Shown here piece after piece: positions 38,727 through 45,577 of a DNA stretch of 45,577 nucleotides; the first letter of the stretch is position 1, and the number at the start of each line of letters is the position of its first letter. The DNA comes from Lachnospiraceae bacterium (lineage in GTDB: Bacteria; Bacillota; Clostridia; Lachnospirales; Lachnospiraceae). The position numbers were made by a program, and so were the translations under genes. Location of the stretch: NCBI GenBank assembly GCA_021205565.1, contig JAJPXG010000044.1, positions 1 through 45,577 on the forward strand, given 5' to 3'. The notes beneath the pieces were generated by a model. That model made no database searches. It was given only the letters and a program-made list of their open reading frames with translations, and was not told the origin of the DNA.

Positions 38727-39641
38727 TCAGACTTTGATCTCTAAGAGCGTCAGAATCAGCGCCATGCGCACATATCGCCCATACTGCACCTGATCGAAAT
38801 ATACCGCCCTCGGATCGTCGTCCACCTCCACGGAAATCTCATTGACGCGGGGCAGCGGATGCAGCACCAGCATGTCAGGGCGGGCCTTTTTCATTTTTGC
38901 TTTTGTTAAAATATAGAAGTCCTTCAGGCGGACATAATCCTCCTCATTGAAAAAGCGCTCTCTCTGCACGCGGGTCATATATAAAAGATCCAGGTCGCCG
39001 ATGGCGGCTTCTAAGTCGATGACCTCCTCAAAGGGAATACCGGCCTCTCTTAATTCCTCCCGCACATAGCTGGGAATGCGCAGCTCATCCGGAGAGATGA
39101 AGACAAAATGGATATTGTCATAGCGCATCAGCGCGTGCACGAGCGAGTGAACGGTGCGGCCGAATTTCAAGTCGCCGCAAAAGCCGATCGTGAAGTTATT
39201 TAAGCGGCCCTTTAAAGAGCGGATGGTCATTAAATCCGTCAGCGTCTGCGTGGGATGCTCGTGGCCGCCGTCGCCGGCGTTGATTACCGGAATTTTAGAT
39301 TTGGAGGCGGCTACCATCGGCGCACCCTCTTTTGGGTGGCGCATGGCGCAGATATCCGCGAAGCACGATACAGTGCGGATGGTGTCCGCGACGCTCTCGC
39401 CCTTGGCGGCGGAAGAGGAGTCGGCGGAGGCGAAGCCCAAGACCTGGCCGCCTAAGGACAGCATGGCCGATTCGAAGCTTAAACGGGTCCGGGTGGATGG
39501 TTCGTAAAAGCAGGTGGCCAGGATTTTGCCGTCGCAGGCGTGGGCGTATTTCGCCCGGTTTTTCATAATGTCCTCCGCCAGATCAAAGAGCTGGTTGAGT
39601 TCCTCTGTAGTAAAATCCAGAGGTTTCATCAGATGTCGCAT
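38727..39641 (-). CDS. pyrB: Aspartate carbamoyltransferase catalytic subunit
   Basis: [37 protein letters not shown]. Confidence 0.97.
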   Translation of the reverse strand: MRHLMKPLDFTTEELNQLFDLAEDIMKNRAKYAHACDGKILATCFYEPSTRTRLSFESAMLSLGGQVLGFASADSSSAAKGESVADTIRTVSCFADICAMRHPKEGAPMVAASKSKIPVINAGDGGHEHPTQTLTDLMTIRSLKGRLNNFTIGFCGDLKFGRTVHSLVHALMRYDNIHFVFISPDELRIPSYVREELREAGIPFEEVIDLEAAIGDLDLLYMTRVQRERFFNEEDYVRLKDFYILTKAKMKKARPDMLVLHPLPRVNEISVEVDDDPRAVYFDQVQYGRYVRMALILTLLEIKV

Positions 39642-39679
39642 ATTTCTTCATTCTCCTTATTTCATTCACAGCCATAGAA

Positions 39680-39707
39680 AAGGACCGTAGAAAAAACTAC
39701 GATCCTT
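39680..39707 (-). terminator. Hairpin between nitroreductase and pyrB (terminator or attenuator)
   Basis: Minus strand AAGGATCGTAG-TTTTTT-CTACGGTCCTT followed by ttctat. Confidence 0.55.
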
Positions 39708-39713
39708 ATATCA

Positions 39714-40256
39714 TCATGATAAAAATGTCAATAAATCGGAAACTCCTTTTTTGCGGGGAACGGAGGGCTCCTCAGCCGCATATCCGAGAGGAATCAGGAC
39801 GGATACCTCTTTTGTCTCGTCAAGTCCTAACAGCTTGGCGGTTTTATCATAATCAAAGATTCCGAGAATTACGGTAGCAAGCCCCTGATCATGAGCCGCG
39901 TTGCAGAAGTTTGCGGCGCTGATGCCTGCATCGTACATCTGCCAGGCCCCTTCTTTTGTGGTGGAATAGGAACCGTCCCGCTCAAAGCCGCTGCGCTTTG
40001 TCACGAAATACTGCACCATCAGCACCGGTGCATTTCTGATAATATCCCCATTGTGTGCATACTGCGCGGTGCATTCCGACGCGATGCGCTCCTTCAACTC
40101 CCCGGTCACCGCCGCGTAGCGGGTGATCTGGGTATTCTTCCAGCTGGGGGAGAAGCTTACGGTCTCGATGATGTCCTCGATCAGCTGCGGATCCACTTCC
40201 TGTTCGGTGAACTGACGAACACTGCGTCTGGTTTTCAGGCATTCCTTCACTTCCAT
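39714..40256 (-). CDS. Nitroreductase family protein
   Basis: MEVKECLKTRRSVRQFTEQEVDPQLIEDIIETVSFSPSWKN. Confidence 0.93.
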   Translation of the reverse strand: MEVKECLKTRRSVRQFTEQEVDPQLIEDIIETVSFSPSWKNTQITRYAAVTGELKERIASECTAQYAHNGDIIRNAPVLMVQYFVTKRSGFERDGSYSTTKEGAWQMYDAGISAANFCNAAHDQGLATVILGIFDYDKTAKLLGLDETKEVSVLIPLGYAAEEPSVPRKKGVSDLLTFLS

Positions 40257-40361
40257 GTGTAGTCCTCCTTCTTGATTTCGTTTCTGTTGCTTTAACCTTT
40301 TTGTAGTATAACAAAATCATTCTGTTGTTTCAATGGAAAATTAAAAAAGTTGAAGCCGTAA

Positions 40362-40763
40362 TCAGAAGAACTTATGCCAGCCATTCCTTTCCTTATCTTC
40401 AGAATTATCATCGTCCGCCTTTTTCTCTGTCAGAACGGCCGACATATAGCTGTTCACAATATCTTCGAGATATCGATATTGTGCGGAGGAAAGCTCGCTG
40501 ATTTTACCGGAAAGCGCTGCATAATCGTCATTCGTCACTTTCCCCATCAGCAGATAATCAGAGCTGATATCCAGCGCCGAGCATATGCGGATGATATTTT
40601 CAGGCCGCAGCGCTTTTTTGCCCAGTTCGGCAGTAGAAACAGTCTGCGGCGTGATTCCGGCCTTTTCGGCCAGCTCCTCCTGGGTCATTCTCAACTGTTT
40701 TCTGCGGTCGTAGATTCGCTTCCCCATCTGTCTTAATAAATCATCCATAACGTACTCCACCAA
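40362..40763 (-). CDS. XRE-family HTH transcriptional regulator
   Basis: RRKQLRMTQEELAEKAGITPQTVSTAELGKKALRPENIIRICSALDISSDYLL; start possibly at MDDLLRQ (40748). Confidence 0.9.
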   Translation of the reverse strand: MVEYVMDDLLRQMGKRIYDRRKQLRMTQEELAEKAGITPQTVSTAELGKKALRPENIIRICSALDISSDYLLMGKVTNDDYAALSGKISELSSAQYRYLEDIVNSYMSAVLTEKKADDDNSEDKERNGWHKFF

Positions 40764-40857
40764 TGCTATGAAATAATTTTATCAGCCATGTAATAGATTG
40801 ATAAGCGCCCATAGAAGAAAAAAGGCGTTCATGGCATTATAAAAACAGCAAACGGGG

Positions 40858-40887
40858 TTGATTTTTATCGCCTTTAGCGTGTATAAT
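40858..40887 (+). promoter_or_regulatory. Sigma-A promoter of the exopolysaccharide operon
   Basis: TTGATT, 18-nt spacer, TATAAT. Confidence 0.6.
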
Positions 40888-41010
40888 ATGCCATAGCCGA
40901 AAAATATCAACCATAGCATGGATAACGGGCAAAAATGAACGAAATTACGATTATGTATAAGCTGCGGGAGCCGTCAGAGCCCTTGCATGGAAATACGACA
41001 GGAAGAATAT

Positions 41011-42495
41011 ATGAACGATTGGTTTGAATATCTGGATGACGACCGGTTCAGGATCAACTTCGGGAAGCTGTTTCAGCTGTTTCTGAGAAACCTTTGGGTG
41101 ATTGTACTTATATCGCTTTTGACAGGCGGTGCGGCTTATGCCTACGCCAGATTTTGTATTACGCCGCTTTACCAGTCATCCATCAAAATGTATGTGAATA
41201 ATACCACGAATACCAGTGATTCTACGAGTATTACCAGCTCGGACATTGCGGCGTCGCAGAACCTGGTCGATACATATGCGGTGATGATGACCAGCAAACC
41301 CACGCTGAACGCGGTGATCGAACAGACGGGCGTGGATTATACCTATGAAGAACTATATTCCATGATCTCAGCCTCCGCCATCAACAGTACGGAGGTTTTC
41401 AGAGTGACCGTTACCTCCTCTGATCCGCAGGAGGCCTCCGATATCGCAAACGCGATCGCGGATATTGCGCCTGAACAGATCATGGATATCGTCACAGGGA
41501 GCTCTGTGAGAATTGTAGAATATGCCAGTCCGGCGAGTAAGGAGAGTTCTCCGGACAAAAGCCGGTATGCGCGTATGGGCCTGGCGGCCGGTTTTGCGGT
41601 CAGCTGCGTCGGGATTCTTCTGTTTTCTCTTCTGCGCAACGGACTGACCGTGGAGGAGAGAATCCGCAGGGATTTCAAAAGCAGGCCAATTCTGTCGACC
41701 ATCCCCTATATGGGGGAAAAGCCGAAGGGAAAGCGTAAGGTAAGTCCGGAGGAAGAGACGGCGCAGATGTGTGAAAAGCTGAGTTTTGCCTCCGCGGAAG
41801 CGTACAAGCTGCTGCGGGAGAATATCTCCTTCTGCCTGTCGGAGGAAACCGAATGCGGCGTGATCGGCATCACCTCTTCCACGCGCGGGGAGGGCAAAAC
41901 CACAACGGCGATCAATCTGGCCTATACATTAGCTTTAGCGAATAAAAGAGTATGTCTGATCGACTGTGATTTCCGGCTTCCGTCCGTGGCCAAGCGGCTG
42001 AATCTGCACAGAAAGCCCGGAATGACGAATTTCCTGATTAAGAAGGCAGCCGGTACGGAGGTCATTCAGGATTACAGTTCAGAGCTTGCTCAGTTCTGTG
42101 TGATCGCAGCCGGGGATGTTCCGCCTAACCCGTCAGAGCTTCTGGGCTCTAAGCGGATGCAGAATGTCCTGACCGCGTTAAGGAAAAATTTTGATTATCT
42201 GATCCTGGATCTGCCGCCCGTCGGAATTGTATCGGACGCGCTGGCGGTGGCGAAGGCAACCGATGGGATGCTCTTTGTGGTGCGGGAGGATTATTACGAG
42301 GGAAGGGTGCTGCAGCAGTCTCTGCGCATGCTGGAAGGCGTGGAGGCTAAGCTGCTGGGACTGGTTGTGACATATTCGACGGCTCAGGAAAAAGAATACA
42401 GGCGATACGGAGACAAATACGGTTATAAGTATGGCTACAAATACGGATATGGGGAGACAGAAACAACCGCCGTCCAGCAGGAGGCGGAGGCCTGA
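41011..42495 (+). CDS. Fused Wzz-domain/BY-kinase (CpsC-CpsD type) with Tyr-rich tail
   Basis: N-terminal Wzz domain; GITSSTRGEGKTTTAINLAYTLA Walker A, VCLIDCDFRLP; YRRYGDKYGYKYGYKYGYGE tail. Confidence 0.92.
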   Translation: MNDWFEYLDDDRFRINFGKLFQLFLRNLWVIVLISLLTGGAAYAYARFCITPLYQSSIKMYVNNTTNTSDSTSITSSDIAASQNLVDTYAVMMTSKPTLNAVIEQTGVDYTYEELYSMISASAINSTEVFRVTVTSSDPQEASDIANAIADIAPEQIMDIVTGSSVRIVEYASPASKESSPDKSRYARMGLAAGFAVSCVGILLFSLLRNGLTVEERIRRDFKSRPILSTIPYMGEKPKGKRKVSPEEETAQMCEKLSFASAEAYKLLRENISFCLSEETECGVIGITSSTRGEGKTTTAINLAYTLALANKRVCLIDCDFRLPSVAKRLNLHRKPGMTNFLIKKAAGTEVIQDYSSELAQFCVIAAGDVPPNPSELLGSKRMQNVLTALRKNFDYLILDLPPVGIVSDALAVAKATDGMLFVVREDYYEGRVLQQSLRMLEGVEAKLLGLVVTYSTAQEKEYRRYGDKYGYKYGYKYGYGETETTAVQQEAEA

Positions 42496-42496
42496 T

Positions 42497-42565
42497 ATGG
42501 GAAACCTTCCGATCATTTTTGAAATACAGTATTCCGGCAGCGGTACAGATGAAGACAAGATATGA
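42497..42565 (+). CDS. Candidate 22-aa small ORF (MGNLPIIFEIQYSGSGTDEDKI)
   Basis: SD GGAGG 6 nt upstream of ATG; stop overlaps the next start as ATGA. Confidence 0.35.
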   Translation: MGNLPIIFEIQYSGSGTDEDKI

Positions 42566-43710
42566 GGACGGATGAAGTGAGAGACGATAAACGTTCCGCC
42601 TTAAAGATTGCCATGCTCGGGCATAAGACAATGCCGGCGCAGGACAGCTTCAGGGGCGGTATCGAGGTCGTTGTGGAGGAGCTGGCGCCCAGGCTCGCTC
42701 AAATGGGGCATGAGGTGACCTGTTACAACAGAACAGGCTGCGACAATGGCGGCCTGAGGGAGTACAGAGGCGTCAGGCTCAAACGCGTATTTACAATTGA
42801 GCGCAGGGGTCTTGCGGCTGTGACAAGCAGTTTTTTTGCGGCGGTCAGGGCTACTTTTTCTGACTTTGACATCATTCACTTTCATGCGGAGGGTCCCTGT
42901 TTCTGGATGTGGATACCGAAGCTTTTCAGGAAGCGGTGCGTGGCGACGATCCACGGTCTGGACTGGCAGCGGGAAAAATGGAAGGGAGGACCTGCCTGCG
43001 GCTTTATCAAAGCAGGCGAGCGCATGGCGGTCAGATGCGCCTCTGAAATCATTGTCTTAAGCAAAGGCACACAGGAATATTTCCGCAGGGAATATAAAAG
43101 AGAAACCGTACTCATTCCGAACGGTGTGAGCAGACCCGTCATCAGGGACGCGAAAGAAATTACGGAAAGGTACGGATTAAAGAAAGACAGCTACCTTCTT
43201 TTCGCGGGCAGGATTGTTCCGGAGAAGGGCGTTCACTATTTGGTGGAAGCATACAGAGGCTTAAAGACCGAAAAAAAGCTGGTGATTGTCGGCGGTTCAT
43301 CCGACACAGAGGCGTATGCAAGGGAGCTTCAGCAGGAAGCAGACGAGCGTATTTTATTCACAGGCTTTCTGACCGGCCCGATTTTGGAGGAGCTTTTCGG
43401 CAACGCGTACCTGTATGTGCTGCCGAGCGACCTGGAAGGGATGCCGTTGAGCCTCCTCGAAGCCATGAGCTATGGCAACTGCTGCGTGGTCTCTGATATT
43501 GAAGCGTGTACCGAAGTGGTCGGGGAGCACGCGGTGACCTTCCGGAAGGGAAATGTAGAGGATCTGAGAGAAACACTTCAGAGGCTCTGCGACAATGAAG
43601 CCCTGGTGCAGAAATACAGAAGCGGAGCCGCGGATTATATCTGCGGAAAGTACAGCTGGGAGGATACCGCAAGGGAGACCTGCGCGTTATATGAAACAGT
43701 AAAAAAATGA
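42562..43710 (+). CDS. Glycosyltransferase family 4
   Basis: GGIEVVVEELAPRLAQMGHEVTCYNR, LFAGRIVPEKGVHYLVEAY, PSDLEGMPLSLLEAMSYG. Confidence 0.93.
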   Translation: MRTDEVRDDKRSALKIAMLGHKTMPAQDSFRGGIEVVVEELAPRLAQMGHEVTCYNRTGCDNGGLREYRGVRLKRVFTIERRGLAAVTSSFFAAVRATFSDFDIIHFHAEGPCFWMWIPKLFRKRCVATIHGLDWQREKWKGGPACGFIKAGERMAVRCASEIIVLSKGTQEYFRREYKRETVLIPNGVSRPVIRDAKEITERYGLKKDSYLLFAGRIVPEKGVHYLVEAYRGLKTEKKLVIVGGSSDTEAYARELQQEADERILFTGFLTGPILEELFGNAYLYVLPSDLEGMPLSLLEAMSYGNCCVVSDIEACTEVVGEHAVTFRKGNVEDLRETLQRLCDNEALVQKYRSGAADYICGKYSWEDTARETCALYETVKK

Positions 43711-44930
43711 AGATACTGATGATAAACAAATTCCTCCATCCCCAGGGAGGCGCGGAAACATATGTGTTTAAACTGGGGGATATCCTGAGCGCCAACGGCC
43801 ACGAGGTCCAGTATTTCGGGATGGAGCATGAGGGGCGCTGTGTTGGCAATCAGGTGAACGCGTATACGCGGAAAATGGATTTTTATGATGGCTTCGAGTT
43901 ATCAAAGCTGACTTATCCTGTGAGAGTGATTTACTCCTCTGAGGCTAGGAAACAGATCAGAAGGGTGCTGGATGATTTCAAACCGGATGTGTGTCATCTG
44001 AATAATTTTAATTATCAGCTGACGCCGTCCATCATACTGGAAATCCGCAAATGGGAAAAGCAGACAAACCATCGGGTCAGGGTGATCTTTACAGCGCATG
44101 ACTGCCAGCTGGTATGCCCGAACCATTTGATGCGCAATCCGAACACGGGGGAAAACTGTGAGAAGTGCGCCCAGGGAGCGTTCTGGCATTGTGCGGCATC
44201 CGGCTGCGTTCACGGGTCCTACGCGTGGAGCCTGGCCGGCACGCTGGAGGCTTATTTCTGGAAAAGCAGAAAAGTATACCGACAGCTGGATACAATCATC
44301 TGTCCCTCCCGGTTTATGCAGTCAAAGCTTGCGTATAACCAGGATTTAAAGGAGAAGCTTATCGTCCTGCACAATTTTGTCGATGCAGTGGAGCCCAAAG
44401 CGGTTCAGAAAAAGGACTATGTCCTGTATTTCGGAAGATATTCAAAGGAAAAAGGAATTCGAACATTGCTGTCTGTCTGCAGAGATCTGCCGGACATTTC
44501 CTTTGTCTTTGCTGGCTCAGGCCCATTGAATCGGGAGATTGGCGGTTCAGATAATATCAGAAACGCGGGCTTTTTAAGCGGCGCTGCCTTAGAAAAGCTG
44601 ATCCGCGAGGCCCGCTTCAGTGTATGCCCGTCCGAGTGGTACGAGAACTGTCCGTTTTCGGTGATTGAGAGTCTGATGTACGCAACGCCGGTGCTTGGCG
44701 CGGATATAGGCGGGATTCCGGAGCTGATCGAGAACGGGGTTACCGGAGAGCTGTTTGAAAGCGGCAGCAGGGATGACCTGAAAAGAAAAATCCGTAGGCT
44801 TTGGGATGACAGAGAATTTACGGATACATGCAGTGATAACTGCAGGAAGATACACTTTAATACGCCGTCACTTTATTATGAGCGTCTGATGCAGATATAT
44901 GAGGGCAGAAGAGAGAGTGTGAGATTGTGA
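43707..44930 (+). CDS. Glycosyltransferase family 4
   Basis: MLINKFLHPQGGAETYVFKLGD-like N-terminus, LYFGRYSKEKGIRTLL, CPSEWYENCPFSVIESLMYATPV. Confidence 0.93.
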   Translation: MKILMINKFLHPQGGAETYVFKLGDILSANGHEVQYFGMEHEGRCVGNQVNAYTRKMDFYDGFELSKLTYPVRVIYSSEARKQIRRVLDDFKPDVCHLNNFNYQLTPSIILEIRKWEKQTNHRVRVIFTAHDCQLVCPNHLMRNPNTGENCEKCAQGAFWHCAASGCVHGSYAWSLAGTLEAYFWKSRKVYRQLDTIICPSRFMQSKLAYNQDLKEKLIVLHNFVDAVEPKAVQKKDYVLYFGRYSKEKGIRTLLSVCRDLPDISFVFAGSGPLNREIGGSDNIRNAGFLSGAALEKLIREARFSVCPSEWYENCPFSVIESLMYATPVLGADIGGIPELIENGVTGELFESGSRDDLKRKIRRLWDDREFTDTCSDNCRKIHFNTPSLYYERLMQIYEGRRESVRL

Positions 44931-45043
44931 GTAACAGGTTGGACGCACCGGAGCTGATTTTAGTCATTATTCCGATATATAACATTGAGCCGTACCTGAG
45001 ACGGTGTGTAGACTCAGTTCTTTGCCAGACATATGAAATATGA
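44927..45043 (+). pseudogene. Truncated N-terminus of a family 2 glycosyltransferase
   Basis: MSNRLDAPELILVIIPIYNIEPYLRRCVDSVLCQTYEI then stop, ending where GT2 enzymes continue to the DDGSTD motif. Confidence 0.8.
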
Positions 45044-45064
45044 TTTATACGGGAGTAACTGAAG

Positions 45065-45577
45065 ATGAATGTATTACATTTGTTATCTACTTGTGATATC
45101 GGAGGTGTTGAAGTATTGTGCCGGGATTATGCATTATATTCTACACATCATAATTATTTTGTTGCTATTTGGGGAACAAATGGAATCGTGGCAAAAGAAA
45201 TGGCAGAAAATGGAGCCAATGTTGTGGAATTAGGTGCCAGAAAGCAGGATGCAATTTATATTGTAAAGCAGTTAAAAGCTATATGTAAAAAACACCAAAT
45301 TGATGTTGTTATAGCACATCACGGATCACCATATTTTTATTTTTTTTATTTTTGGTTAAAACATTCATTTTGTAATTTGAAGCTCATTGCATATGCTCAT
45401 TGTAATAGTGTTGATATGTATAAGAAAAAGACATTTGGAGGAAATTTTTTAAGACGGAAAATCATTTCGTATGGTTTCAGACGTGCAGATCAGGTAATAG
45501 CAATTTCTGAATCAGTAAAAGCAAGCTTGTACTCTGAGTTGAATGTTCCTACAAATACAATAAAAACTATTTATAAT
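45065..45577 (+). CDS. N-terminal part of a GT4-like glycosyltransferase (runs off the window; not in ORF track)
   Basis: MNVLHLLSTCDIGGVEVLCRDYALYSTHHNYFV...VVIAHHGSPYFYFF...ADQVIAISESVKASLYSELNVP; open to the window end, AT-rich. Confidence 0.8.
   Translation, partial: MNVLHLLSTCDIGGVEVLCRDYALYSTHHNYFVAIWGTNGIVAKEMAENGANVVELGARKQDAIYIVKQLKAICKKHQIDVVIAHHGSPYFYFFYFWLKHSFCNLKLIAYAHCNSVDMYKKKTFGGNFLRRKIISYGFRRADQVIAISESVKASLYSELNVPTNTIKTIYN

Overview
Chromosomal segment from a Clostridia/Lachnospiraceae-like Firmicute, identified from gene content and protein sequence only. Main blocks: gpmI, asnB and an enolase-like gene; a division/cell-wall (dcw) cluster mraZ-rsmH-ftsL-pbp-pbp-mraY-murD-ftsW-ftsQ-ftsZ; spoIIGA-sigE; upp; uracil permease; an FMN riboswitch with ribU; an aminotransferase and NUDIX hydrolase; RNase P RNA; two CobW-type GTPases; ylmH; a MATE transporter; pyrBI; and an exopolysaccharide locus whose 3' end changes abruptly in composition. 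The most unusual feature is the intergenic region between the two tandem PBP genes (about 12447-12724). It holds seven copies of a GTAAAAGGGGAA motif about 30 nt apart. Copies 1, 3, 5 and 7 sit in the loops of four successive non-overlapping hairpins with different stem sequences, and copies 2, 4 and 6 sit in the linkers. A 17-bp hairpin that sequesters the Shine-Dalgarno (SD) sequence of the second PBP follows. This looks like a structured multi-site RNA element. Other notable points: an enolase-like protein with a shortened, altered catalytic loop and an SD-sequestering leader hairpin; a CobW-like GTPase fused to a DUF1980/TIGR03943-like C-terminal domain, next to a very His-rich CobW protein; and a 10-bp phased A-tract array at the mraZ promoter. 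All calls were made by reading the sequence; no database search or folding program was run.
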